Positions 52,481 through 61,129 of a stretch of DNA of 64,000 nucleotides are shown here, piece after piece. Within the stretch, counting starts at the first letter, position 1. Each line of letters opens with the position of its first letter. The translations under genes and the position numbers were made by a program. The notes under the pieces were generated by a model that was not told the origin of the DNA, ran no database searches, and was given only the letters and a program-made list of their open reading frames with translations. The stretch is from Jiangella alkaliphila (lineage in GTDB: Bacteria; Actinomycetota; Actinomycetes; Jiangellales; Jiangellaceae): NCBI RefSeq assembly GCF_900105925.1, contig NZ_LT629791.1, positions 4,000,001-4,064,000 on the forward strand. Direction: 5' to 3'.

Positions 52481-55400
52481 ATGCGGATCAAGCGCACACG
52501 TGCCCACGCCGCCGTCGTCGCGACGGTGGCCGCGTGGGTGGTCGTGGTGGCCGCGGTGACCACCGGGCTGGTCGGCTACCTGGTCGTGGCCAGCCAGGAC
52601 GGCGTCCGCGAGGCGTTGCGCGACGCGCCGCCGGCGGAGGCGACACTGCAGGCGGTCACCCGGCTCGGCCCCGACCCCGCGGAGCAGGACGACGCCGTCC
52701 GCGCTGACGTCGCCGACCAGTCCGGCGGCGCACCGCTGGAGGTGTACCGCAGCCTGGCCGGCGGCGAGGACGCCCTGACCGTTCCGGGCAGTGATGAGGA
52801 CGCCCGCGGCGTCCTGTCCGCCTACGAGGGCATCGAGGAGCACGCGGAGCTGGTCGACGGCAATTGGCCGGTGGACGGCGGCAGGGGCGTCGTCACCCCG
52901 GTGGCGCTGCATGCCACCGCCGCCGAGGCGCTGGGCCTGGTCGTCGGTGACGAGATCACCGTCGGCGAGGCCCGCGTTCGCGTCACCGGCACCTGGCTGC
53001 CCGCCGACCCGCGCGACCCGTTCTGGTTCGGCCAGCCGCTCGAGGTGGCCGGCGTCGACGGGTCCGCCTACGGGCCGTTCGTGGTCACCGAGGCCGCGCT
53101 GACCGCCGTCGAGCCGTCGCCACGGGTGCGCTGGCGCATCACGCCGGAGGCCGGCGCGATCACCCCCGGTCAGGTCGCCGCGCTGACCCGCGAGCAGCCG
53201 GGACTGCCCCGCGTGCTGGAGAACGACGAGCGGGTCGACGTCAACGGCGTCGCGATCAGCGGCGGGCTGCCCGCGACCGTCGCCGCGCTGGACGCCGATG
53301 TCAGCCGCGGCACCAGCGTCTCCGCCGTCCCGCTGGTGGTGCTGGTGGCCGTCGCGATCGTCACCGGCGCCCAGGTGGCTCGGCTGCTCGGCGTGGTCCG
53401 CGAGGTCGAGACGACGCTGCTGCGCTCGCGCGGGCTGTCCGCCGGGCAGCTGGTGTGGTGGTCGGTGCTGGAGTCGGTGGCGGTGGTGGTGCCGGCCGCG
53501 GCGCTCGGTGCGGCCGCGACGGTGCTCGCGCTGCGCGCGGGCACCGGGCCGGCCGTGGACGCCGGGGTGGCCGCGTGGTGCGCCGCCGGTGTCGCCGCCG
53601 GCACCCTCGCGCTGCTGGTCGCCGCCGCTGCCATGACCGCCCGCCGCCGGGTCGAGGACACCGTCGCGTTCAGCAGCCGCCGCGCCACCGGAGCGATCGG
53701 CTGGAGCTTCGCGGCGGTCGCGCTGATCGCCGCCGCGGTCGCGATCTGGCAGCTGCGGCGATATGGCGAGGCGTCCGGCGGCCGTGGCGCGGATCTGCTC
53801 GCCACGCCCGGTCCGGCGCTGGCGCTGCTGGCCTGCGCCGCCCTCGCGCTGCTCGCCGTCCCGTTCCCGCTGGCGCTGGCCGAGCGGGTGCTGGCCGGCC
53901 GCCGCAGGCTCGGGCTGCTGCTGCCCGCCTGGCAGGTGACCCGCCGGCTGCCGGTGTACGCGTCCGTGGTCGTGCTGGTCGTGGTGACGGCGGGCGCGGG
54001 CGTCCTCGCGGCGTCGTACTCGGCCACCTGGACCGGCCTGCAGGAGGACCTCGCCGACGTCCGCTCCGGCGCCGACGTCAGGGTGACGTTCGACCGCGCC
54101 GGGCCGCTCACCCCGGCCCGCCCGGCCGAGTCCGCCGGGCCGTACCTGCAGGTCGGTGGCGCGAGCGACGCCGTCGGCGTGCTGTCGACCGGAGCCCGAG
54201 TGGGCGACGAGAGCGCCGCGCTGCTGGCCATGCCGGCCGACCGGCTGAGCGGCGTGGTCGAGGCCCGCGACGACGTGTTCCCGGCCGGCCGGGTGGCCTC
54301 CGACGTCGCGCCGGAACAGCCGGCGCTGACCGGCCTGGAGCTGCCGGCCGGCACCGAGCGGCTGGAGGTCGACGCGACGGCCGTCTCCGCGGTCACGCTG
54401 CTGGTCGCCGACGCCGACGGCGTGCTGGCCGAGGCGGTCGTCGAGAATGGCGGCGCGGCCGTGCCTGCCGGGTTCGGCACCGTCGTCGTCGCCGATCTCA
54501 CCGTCGCCGCTCCCGGGCCGACCGAACCGGCCGTCACGGCGCTGCGCGCGGTCGACGGCTCCGGCGCCACGACCGACCTGCCGCTGGCCGGCGTCGCGGC
54601 GTGGCTGCCGCAGGCCGAGGCGAGCTACCGGATCGAGGCCGCCGACCCCGGCCGCGCGTCGCCGCTGTCGGCGGCGGTCGTCGCGTCCGCGTCCGGCGCC
54701 AGGGTGCGGCTGACCCCACCGGCCGCGGCGAGCGGGCCGGTCCCCGTCGTCGCCTCGCAGGCCGCGCTGGACCACTTCGGCCTGCAGACCGACGACCCGG
54801 TCACGCTGCACGTCGCCGGCGCACGGGTGGACGCGTGGGTGGTCGACGCGGTGCCCGTCGTGCCGGGCGTGGCCGATCCGGTCGCGTTCGTCGCCGATCT
54901 GCCGAGCGTCACCGCGACGTTGCTGCGCGTCGCCGACCGGCCGCAGCGCATCACCGAGGTGTGGCTGAGCGCGGACGGCGGCGACACCGCCGGGCTGGCG
55001 GCGGCCGTCGAGGACGCCGGGCTGACCGGTGCGGCGCAGGCGATCGACCGCGAGACGGTGCGGTCCGGGCTGCTGGACCACGGGCTGGCGCGGCACGTGG
55101 TGCCGGCGTTCTGGTCGGTGGCGGTGGCGGCGGTCGTGCTGACGGCGATCGGCGCGGTCGCGTCGGCGGCGACGCTGCAGCGGCAGCGCCGCGGTGAGCT
55201 GGCGGTGCTGCGGGTCGTCGGTGTCGCGCCGTCTGAGCAGGCCCGGTCGCGGCGGATCGAGCAGGCCGGGATGGGTGTGCTGGCGATGGCGGCGGGCGCG
55301 GTGGGCGGGCTGGTGGTCGCCGCCCTGACGGTGACGGTGCTGGCCCGGGCCGCGACGTCCGGGGTGCCGGAGGCACTGGACCCGGTCGGCGGCGCGAGCC

Positions 55401-55522
55401 TGGGCGCGCTGGCGCTGTTCGGCGTCGTGCTGACCGGGGTCGTCGCGGCGGTCGCCCTGCTGCAGGCGTCCCGGGCGGGCCGTGATGCGGCGCTGGCCGT
55501 GCCCGGAGAGGAGCGACGGTGA
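52481..55522 (+). CDS. large FtsX-type ABC transporter permease
   Basis: 1013 aa, ATG 52481. TM1 at 11-37, a first external domain to about 280 (MacB_PCD-like), three helices about 283-395, one pair near 410-470 (SFAAVALIAAAVAIW, ALLACAALALLAVPF), another helix near 485-510 starting a second external domain (520-860), and three C-terminal helices (about 870-1005) with RQRRGELAVLRVVGVAPSEQARSRRIEQAG, an FtsX core motif (part ELAVLRVVGVAP). Two FtsX cores in tandem. Partner of the next permease and the two ATPases. The start codon lies 53 nt after the methyltransferase stop. Confidence 0.87.
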   Translation: MRIKRTRAHAAVVATVAAWVVVVAAVTTGLVGYLVVASQDGVREALRDAPPAEATLQAVTRLGPDPAEQDDAVRADVADQSGGAPLEVYRSLAGGEDALTVPGSDEDARGVLSAYEGIEEHAELVDGNWPVDGGRGVVTPVALHATAAEALGLVVGDEITVGEARVRVTGTWLPADPRDPFWFGQPLEVAGVDGSAYGPFVVTEAALTAVEPSPRVRWRITPEAGAITPGQVAALTREQPGLPRVLENDERVDVNGVAISGGLPATVAALDADVSRGTSVSAVPLVVLVAVAIVTGAQVARLLGVVREVETTLLRSRGLSAGQLVWWSVLESVAVVVPAAALGAAATVLALRAGTGPAVDAGVAAWCAAGVAAGTLALLVAAAAMTARRRVEDTVAFSSRRATGAIGWSFAAVALIAAAVAIWQLRRYGEASGGRGADLLATPGPALALLACAALALLAVPFPLALAERVLAGRRRLGLLLPAWQVTRRLPVYASVVVLVVVTAGAGVLAASYSATWTGLQEDLADVRSGADVRVTFDRAGPLTPARPAESAGPYLQVGGASDAVGVLSTGARVGDESAALLAMPADRLSGVVEARDDVFPAGRVASDVAPEQPALTGLELPAGTERLEVDATAVSAVTLLVADADGVLAEAVVENGGAAVPAGFGTVVVADLTVAAPGPTEPAVTALRAVDGSGATTDLPLAGVAAWLPQAEASYRIEAADPGRASPLSAAVVASASGARVRLTPPAAASGPVPVVASQAALDHFGLQTDDPVTLHVAGARVDAWVVDAVPVVPGVADPVAFVADLPSVTATLLRVADRPQRITEVWLSADGGDTAGLAAAVEDAGLTGAAQAIDRETVRSGLLDHGLARHVVPAFWSVAVAAVVLTAIGAVASAATLQRQRRGELAVLRVVGVAPSEQARSRRIEQAGMGVLAMAAGAVGGLVVAALTVTVLARAATSGVPEALDPVGGASLGALALFGVVLTGVVAAVALLQASRAGRDAALAVPGEERR

Positions 55523-58209
55523 GCCGGGGTCTGGGGACCGGGCGGCTGTTCCGCCGGCAGTTCCTCGCCGACCGCGCCGCGGCGCTGGTCGTCGTCTGCG
55601 TGGTGCTCGTGCTCGCGCCGGTGGCGGCGGCGCTGCCGCGACTGGCCGAGCAGGTGTTCACCGACGACCTGCACGCGGAGATGGCCGGCACCCCGGCGAC
55701 GCTGCGGGACGTGACGTCGGTGGCCGCGGGGCCGCCGCCCATGGTCGCCGGCGGCGACGTCTGGGCGCCGTTCGACGCGGCGCTCGCGGCCATTCGCGAC
55801 GACGCGCCGGCGGCCGTGCGCGAGGCGACCGGGCCGGGCCGGTTCGTCGTCACCGCGCCGCCCGCTCCGGTCGAGGTGCGCGCGGCGGAGAGCGCCACCG
55901 AACTGCTGCCGACCGCCGACCCGTACTGGGCCGAGACCGTCCGCGTCGTCGAGGGCGAGACGCCGGCGGCAGCGACCGAGCCGGGGCCGGGGGAGCCGTA
56001 CGTCGTCGACGTCATGGTGGCGCGGGCGTCGGCCGAGGAGCTCGGCTGGGCGGTCGGGGACGTCACCACCGCGGTGCGGCCGGTCGGCACCGCGGCCCTC
56101 GCGTCGGGGCTGGTGTACCGGCTGTCCGGCGTGTACGAGCCGCTGGACGCCGCCGCGCCGGTGTGGGCCCACCACCGCGCGGCGCTGGCGCCGGAGGTCC
56201 TCGACGACTGGGACCGCGGCCGGACGCTGACCGTCGCCGCGTACGTCGACGCGGACTCGTGGTCGGCGCTGGCGCCGGTGGTCGGGTCGTCAGCGGAGAC
56301 GCGGCTGTGGTACCCGCTGGACGTCTCGTCGGCGCGGGCGGACGTCACGGTGCCGCTGCGCGACGCGCTGAGCCGGTTCATCGCGGCGGCGCCGATGGTC
56401 GTCTCGGAGGAGGGGCACCGGCCGTTCTCCCCGATCCTCACCACCGGCTCGATCGACGTCCTGGACCGGGTGGCGCAGCGGCACGACAGCTCACAGGCGC
56501 TGATCGCGATCGTGGCGGCCGGCCCGCTCGGCGTCTCGCTGGCGGTGCTGGCGCTGGCCGCCCGGCTGATGGTCGAGCGGCGCCGGTCCGCGCTGGCGCT
56601 GATCGGCGCCCGGGGCGCGTCGCCGCTGCAGCTGCGGCTGCTCATGGTCACCGAGGGCCTGCTGCTCGGGTTGCCGGCCGCCGCGCTGGCCACCGTGCTC
56701 GTCGGCCGGTTCGTCGACGGCGTCGGCGGGACCGCCGGAGTGCTGCTGCCGCTGGTGGTCGGGCTGGCGCCGGCCGTGCTGCTGCCGCTGGCCGCGCGCC
56801 CGAAGGGGCTGCGGGCCGTGCGTCGCGACCTCGGGCTGGGCCGGCCGTCGCGGGCCCGCACGCTGGTCGAAGGGCTGGCCGTCGGCGCGGCCGCCGCGGC
56901 CTGCTTCGCGCTCAACGCCCGCGGCTTGGAGGCCGGCGGCGCCGGGGTCGACCCGCTCACGGCTGCGACGCCGCTGCTGCTCGCGCTGGCGGTCAGCGTG
57001 CTGGTCATGCGGCTGTACCCGCGGCCGATGGCGACGCTGGGCCGGGTGCTCGGCGGCCGCCGCGGCACCGTCGCCTACCTCGGGACCGCGCGGGCCGTCC
57101 GCGACCCGGTCGCTGGGTTCGTCCCGATGCTCGCGCTGGTCGTCGGCATGTCGATCGCCGCGTTCTCGACCGTCGTCTGGTCCACCACCGAGCGGGGGAT
57201 CGAGCAGACCGCGTGGCAGCAGGTCGGCGCGGACGTCCGGGTGTCCGGTGCGCCGCTCACCGAGGCCGAGCTGGCCGCCGTCGGCTCGCTGCCCGGCGTC
57301 GACGCCGTCGCGCCCGTCGTCACGACCGGGCCGACGCTGTTCAAGGTCGGCACCATCGACAACCGCGTCCCGCTCTACGTCGTCGACGTCGACGCCCTGG
57401 ACGCGGTGCGCGCCGGCGGGTCGGCGCTGGACCCGCTGCCGGCCGGGCTGACCACGCTGGGGCCGGACGGTGCGATCCCGCTGCTGGTCGCGGACGGCGT
57501 CGTCGACGAGGGCGCCACCGGCACGCTGTCGCTGAGCGAGCGGCTGGACGCCGTCGTGGCCGGGACCGTGGACTCGATCCCGGGGCTCACCTCGGGCAGC
57601 CAGTGGATGCTGGCCGACCGCGGTGTGCTCGAGGACGCCGGCGTCACGATCATCCCGCCCCGGATCACGCTGGTCGACGTCACCTCCGGCGGCAGCGCGT
57701 CTGCCGTCGCGGCCGAGCTGGGGGAGCGGACGGTGACGACGCCGGGGTCGGCGATCGCGGACCTGCGCGGGCCGGTGAACGACGGCACCGCGCGGGCCAT
57801 CGTCGGCGCCATCGCGCTCACCGGGTTGTTGTGCGCGGCCGCGGTGGTGCTCACCATGGTGGTGGGCGCGCCGTCGCGGGGCCGGCTGCTCTCGCAGCTG
57901 CGTACGCTGGGGCTGTCCGGCCGGCAGGGCGAGGGCCTGGTCGTCTGGGAGGCCGCGCCGGTGGCGGCGGTGTCGCTCGTGACCGGGCTGCTGCTGGGCG
58001 TGGGGCTGCCGTGGGCGGTGCTCTCCGGCGTCGACCTGCGGTCGCTGACCGGCGGCGGCGAGCAGCCGGCGGTGCACCTGCCGTTCGGTCTGCTAGGCGT
58101 CGTGACCTTGGGGTTCGTGCTGGTGGTGGGTGTGGCGGTGGTGGTGTCGGTGCTGACGGGACGTCGGCTGGCGCCGGCCAGGATGCTACGGATTGGTGAC
58201 GAGACGTGA
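55519..58209 (+). CDS. second large FtsX-type ABC transporter permease
   Basis: 896 aa, GTG 55519 overlapping the first permease stop. TM1 about 19-42, external domain to about 325, core helices around 330-460 with LMVERRRSALALIGARGASPLQLRLLMV, about 470-520 and 540-560 more helices, a second external domain (560-750) and three C-terminal helices with LLSQLRTLGLSGRQGEGLVVWEAAP (FtsX loop). Same tandem layout as the first but shorter. The pair probably forms a heterodimeric MacB-like or lipoprotein-export type machine with large outside domains. Confidence 0.87.
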   Translation: MSRGLGTGRLFRRQFLADRAAALVVVCVVLVLAPVAAALPRLAEQVFTDDLHAEMAGTPATLRDVTSVAAGPPPMVAGGDVWAPFDAALAAIRDDAPAAVREATGPGRFVVTAPPAPVEVRAAESATELLPTADPYWAETVRVVEGETPAAATEPGPGEPYVVDVMVARASAEELGWAVGDVTTAVRPVGTAALASGLVYRLSGVYEPLDAAAPVWAHHRAALAPEVLDDWDRGRTLTVAAYVDADSWSALAPVVGSSAETRLWYPLDVSSARADVTVPLRDALSRFIAAAPMVVSEEGHRPFSPILTTGSIDVLDRVAQRHDSSQALIAIVAAGPLGVSLAVLALAARLMVERRRSALALIGARGASPLQLRLLMVTEGLLLGLPAAALATVLVGRFVDGVGGTAGVLLPLVVGLAPAVLLPLAARPKGLRAVRRDLGLGRPSRARTLVEGLAVGAAAAACFALNARGLEAGGAGVDPLTAATPLLLALAVSVLVMRLYPRPMATLGRVLGGRRGTVAYLGTARAVRDPVAGFVPMLALVVGMSIAAFSTVVWSTTERGIEQTAWQQVGADVRVSGAPLTEAELAAVGSLPGVDAVAPVVTTGPTLFKVGTIDNRVPLYVVDVDALDAVRAGGSALDPLPAGLTTLGPDGAIPLLVADGVVDEGATGTLSLSERLDAVVAGTVDSIPGLTSGSQWMLADRGVLEDAGVTIIPPRITLVDVTSGGSASAVAAELGERTVTTPGSAIADLRGPVNDGTARAIVGAIALTGLLCAAAVVLTMVVGAPSRGRLLSQLRTLGLSGRQGEGLVVWEAAPVAAVSLVTGLLLGVGLPWAVLSGVDLRSLTGGGEQPAVHLPFGLLGVVTLGFVLVVGVAVVVSVLTGRRLAPARMLRIGDET

Positions 58210-59129
58210 CGGAGCTGCTGGCGGCGGAGCGCCGCGACATCGTGTGCGAGGACCTCGTGCGCATCTACACCGCCGAGGGCGTCGAGGTGCAGGCGCTGCA
58301 GGGCCTCAACCTGCGGGTCGACGAGGGCGAGGTGGTCGCCGTCGTCGGGGCCTCCGGGTCGGGCAAGTCGACGCTGCTGAACATCCTGTCCGGACTGGAC
58401 TCCCCGACGGCCGGCGTCGCGAAGGTGGCCGGGCACGACATGCTGACGATGAAGGGCCGCGAGCGGGTCCGCTACCAGCGGCACACCGTCGGGTTCGTGT
58501 GGCAGCAGACGTCGCGCAACCTGCTGCCGTACCTCACCGCCGCCGAGAACGTCGCCGTGCCGGCCGCCATCGCGCGGCAAGGCGGGCAGGCCCGAGCGGA
58601 GCGGGTCGACCTGCTGCTCGAGACGCTGGGCGTCGGGCACTGCCGCGACCGCCGCCCTGCCGAGATGTCCGGTGGTGAGCAGCAGCGGGTCGCCATCGCG
58701 GTCGCGCTGGTCAACGAGCCGCGGGTGCTGCTGGCCGACGAGCCCACCGGCGAGCTGGACGAGGCGACGTCGGCGGACGTGTTCGAGGCGATCCGGCACG
58801 CGAACACCGAGTTCGGCGTGACGGTGCTGGTGGTGACGCACGACCAAGCGGTCGCCGGGCACGTGGGGCGGACGGTGCAGATCCGCGACGGCCGCACGGC
58901 GACGGAGATCCTGCGGCGCACCGAGCTGGACGAGCACGGCCAGGAGCAGCACATCGCCGAGGAGTTCGCCGTCCTGGACCGCGCCGGTCGGCTGCAGCTC
59001 CCCGACGACTTCGTCGGCGCGCTGCGGCTGCAGGACCGCGTCCGGCTGGCGCTGGAACCGGACCACATCGGGGTGTGGCCGGACGAACAGGAGAGGCAGC
59101 GTCGTGGGGAAGGGGTCGCCGGTGAGTGA
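58206..59129 (+). CDS. ABC transporter ATP-binding protein (LolD/MacB type), long C-terminus
   Basis: 307 aa, GTG 58206 overlapping the permease stop (GTGA). Walker A GASGSGKST (48-56), Q-loop VGFVWQQTSRNLLPYLTAAEN, signature MSGGEQQRVAIAVAL, Walker B VLLADEPTGELDEA, H-loop VVTHDQA. The last 65 residues extend past the ATPase domain (EEFAVLDRAGRLQLPDDFVG), a beta-rich tail with a LQLPDDF pattern seen in some of these ATPases. Confidence 0.93.
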   Translation: MTELLAAERRDIVCEDLVRIYTAEGVEVQALQGLNLRVDEGEVVAVVGASGSGKSTLLNILSGLDSPTAGVAKVAGHDMLTMKGRERVRYQRHTVGFVWQQTSRNLLPYLTAAENVAVPAAIARQGGQARAERVDLLLETLGVGHCRDRRPAEMSGGEQQRVAIAVALVNEPRVLLADEPTGELDEATSADVFEAIRHANTEFGVTVLVVTHDQAVAGHVGRTVQIRDGRTATEILRRTELDEHGQEQHIAEEFAVLDRAGRLQLPDDFVGALRLQDRVRLALEPDHIGVWPDEQERQRRGEGVAGE

Positions 59130-59817
59130 GAACCACGCCGTCCGCGCCGTCGCCGTCAGCCGGGTGTTCGGCAGCGGCGCGCGCGAGGTGCACGCCGTCC
59201 GCGCCGTCGACCTCGAGGCGCACCCCGGCGAGCTGCTGGTCGTGAAGGGGCCGTCCGGTTCGGGGAAGACGACGCTGCTCAACCTGCTCGGGGCGCTGGA
59301 CCGGCCGACCAGCGGCCAGGTGTTCGTCGGCGACCTCGAGGTGTCCGCGATGAGCGAGAAGGACCTCGTTCCCGTCCGCCGGCACCAGGTCGGCTACGTG
59401 TTCCAGTCGTTCGGGCTGATCCCGATCCTCACCGCCGCCGAGAACGTCGAGATCCCGCTGCGGCTGCAGGAGCTGGACCCGGTCGCGCGGGCGGCGCGGG
59501 TGGTCGAGCTGCTGGCGCTGGTCGGGCTGGACGGCCACGCCGAGCAGCGTCCGTACGAGCTGTCCGGCGGGCAGCAGCAGCGGGTCGGCATCGCGCGGGC
59601 GCTGGCCGGCGACCCGGACGTGCTGATCGCCGACGAGCCGACGGCGCAGCTGGACACCCGGACCGGCGCCTCGGTGATGGCGCTGATCCACGACCTCGTC
59701 CGCCGGCGCGGCATGACGGCGGTCGTCGCGACCCACGATCCCGCGCTCATGGAGCAGGCCGACCGCACCGTCGAACTCCGCGACGGCCGGGTCGTGGACG
59801 CCGCGGCAGCAGCCTGA
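59122..59817 (+). CDS. ABC transporter ATP-binding protein (LolD type)
   Basis: 231 aa from GTG 59122, with GGGGAAGGGG upstream; GTG 59104 is an alternative. It overlaps the end of the previous gene by 8 nt. Walker A GPSGSGKTT, Q-loop VGYVFQSFGLIPILTAAEN, signature LSGGQQQRVGIARAL, Walker B VLIADEPTAQLDTRTG, H-loop VVATHDPALM. A short LolD-type ATPase. With the preceding ATPase it can form a heterodimer for the two permeases. Confidence 0.93.
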   Translation: MSENHAVRAVAVSRVFGSGAREVHAVRAVDLEAHPGELLVVKGPSGSGKTTLLNLLGALDRPTSGQVFVGDLEVSAMSEKDLVPVRRHQVGYVFQSFGLIPILTAAENVEIPLRLQELDPVARAARVVELLALVGLDGHAEQRPYELSGGQQQRVGIARALAGDPDVLIADEPTAQLDTRTGASVMALIHDLVRRRGMTAVVATHDPALMEQADRTVELRDGRVVDAAAAA

Positions 59818-59821
59818 GCCG

Positions 59822-60031
59822 TCAGACGGCGACGGGCTGGAAGATCGACTCGATGAGCGGGAGGTCGCCGTTGAAAACGGCCGCCGAGCACTCGCGGCAG
59901 GCGTACTCGACGCCCAGTCCGCCCGGCACCTTGTCGAACTCGGTCTCCGCGTCGCACTCGCCGCACCAGGCCGTGAGGGACCCGATGAGCAGCTCGGGCG
60001 CCGCGACGTTCAGGTTCTGTCTTGCCCTCAT
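59822..60031 (-). CDS. small zinc-ribbon-like protein
   Basis: 69 aa from ATG 60031. Four Cys in two CxxC pairs (AWCGECDAE at about 22-27 and YACRECSAA at about 42-47) make a likely zinc ribbon. A long in-frame extension upstream would run across the ku gene and is not believed. Four nt separate its end from the convergent ABC gene. The 114-nt divergent gap to ku must hold both promoters. Function unknown. Confidence 0.7.
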   Translation of the reverse strand: MRARQNLNVAAPELLIGSLTAWCGECDAETEFDKVPGGLGVEYACRECSAAVFNGDLPLIESIFQPVAV

Positions 60032-60097
60032 GTTTCGAGGGTGACACGCGAGAAGGACGGGGCCCAGGAGGCGCGCCGTTGTCGTTACGAGCCACAA

Positions 60098-60103
60098 TAG
60101 GCT
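60098..60103 (+). promoter_or_regulatory. putative ku -10 box (TAGGCT)
   Basis: AATAGGCT lies 42 nt before ATG 60146; the gene also has GGACGGAG before it, so this transcript would have a normal leader. Confidence 0.3.
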
Positions 60104-60145
60104 GGGGCACGCATCCGATGACGGTGCCGGCGGACGGAGTGGAAC

Positions 60146-61012
60146 ATGCCTGTGCAGACGGTCTGGAAGGGCTCGATCTCGTTCGGCCTGGTGTCGATCC
60201 CGGTCCGGCTGGTGTCGGCCACCCAGGAGAAGGACGTCAGTTTCCGGCAGGTGCACGCCGCCGACGGCGGGCGCGTCCGGTACAAGCGCGTCTGCGAGGC
60301 CGGCGGCCACGAGGTCGCCTACGCCGACATCGCCAAGGGCTACGAGCTGCCCGGCGGCCAGATGGTGATCCTCACCGACGAGGACTTCGAGGACCTCCCC
60401 ATCACGTCGTCGCGGTCGGTCGAGGTGCTGGGGTTCGTGCCGTTCTCGCAGATCGACCCGACGTCGCTGAACCGCGCCTACTACGCCGAGCCCACCGGCG
60501 ACACCAAGCCGTACGCGCTGCTGCGCGACTCGCTGGAGCGGTCCGGCCGGGTCGGCGTCGTCAAGGTGGCGCTGCGCAACAAGGAGCGGCTGGCGGTGCT
60601 GCGCTCGTTCGAGGGCACGTTGATCGTGCAGACCATGCTGTGGCCGGATGAGATCCGCAAGCCCGAGTTCGACTTCCTCGACGAGGACATCGAGGTCCGC
60701 AAGCAGGAGATGGCGATGGCCGAGTCCTACATCGACACCCTGTCCGGCGACTTCGACCCCGGGGAGTACCACGACGAGTACCGCGAGGCGCTGCTGAAGG
60801 TGGTCGAGGCCAAGGCCGAGGGCGCCGAGGTCATCGCGGCACCTGAGGCCGCGCCGGCCGAGGGCAAGGTCGTCGACCTCATGGAGGCCCTGCGCCGCAG
60901 CGTCGAGGAGGCCAAGCAGAACCGCGCGGGCGGCAAGGACGCGGAGCCGGCCAAGAAGACCGCGAAGAAGGCCGCCGCCAAGAAGACCGCCGCGAAGCGC
61001 AAGTCCGCCTGA
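60146..61012 (+). CDS. ku: non-homologous end-joining protein Ku
   Basis: 288 aa, ATG 60146. MPVQTVWKGSISFGLVSIPVRLVSAT is the bacterial Ku opening (part WKGSISFGLVSIPV). Core beta-barrel with VRYKRVCEAGGHEV, PYALLRDSLERSGRVGVVKVALRNKERLAVL (bridge), and EMAMAESYIDTLSGDFDP. The C-terminal tail is Lys/Ala-rich (KKTAKKAAAKKTAAKRKSA), which aids DNA threading. It binds DNA ends as a homodimer ring and recruits LigD. No ligD is in the window. Confidence 0.97.
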   Translation: MPVQTVWKGSISFGLVSIPVRLVSATQEKDVSFRQVHAADGGRVRYKRVCEAGGHEVAYADIAKGYELPGGQMVILTDEDFEDLPITSSRSVEVLGFVPFSQIDPTSLNRAYYAEPTGDTKPYALLRDSLERSGRVGVVKVALRNKERLAVLRSFEGTLIVQTMLWPDEIRKPEFDFLDEDIEVRKQEMAMAESYIDTLSGDFDPGEYHDEYREALLKVVEAKAEGAEVIAAPEAAPAEGKVVDLMEALRRSVEEAKQNRAGGKDAEPAKKTAKKAAAKKTAAKRKSA

Positions 61013-61044
61013 CCCGCCGCCCGGCCCACTCACCCCCGCCGCCC

Positions 61045-61122
61045 CAAGTTGATCTTGGAGTCGTTCGGGAATCTACCGGACATTCCGGACCGGAATTGCC
61101 GAAAAACCCCAAGATCAACTTG
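61045..61122. terminator. long hairpin between convergent ku and NUDIX gene
   Basis: 14-bp perfect arms CAAGTTGATCTTGG (61045-61058) and CCAAGATCAACTTG (61109-61122) around a 50-nt inner part that can pair further. The outer GTTGATCTTGGAG resembles the hairpin at 28380. Likely a two-way terminator, possibly REP-like. Confidence 0.65.
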
Positions 61123-61129
61123 AGTGGGG

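Noticed and set aside
52415-55096. 893-codon antisense frame over the first FtsX permease
   Set aside because: Low-complexity Arg/Gly/Gln-rich translation without domains; shadow of the permease gene.
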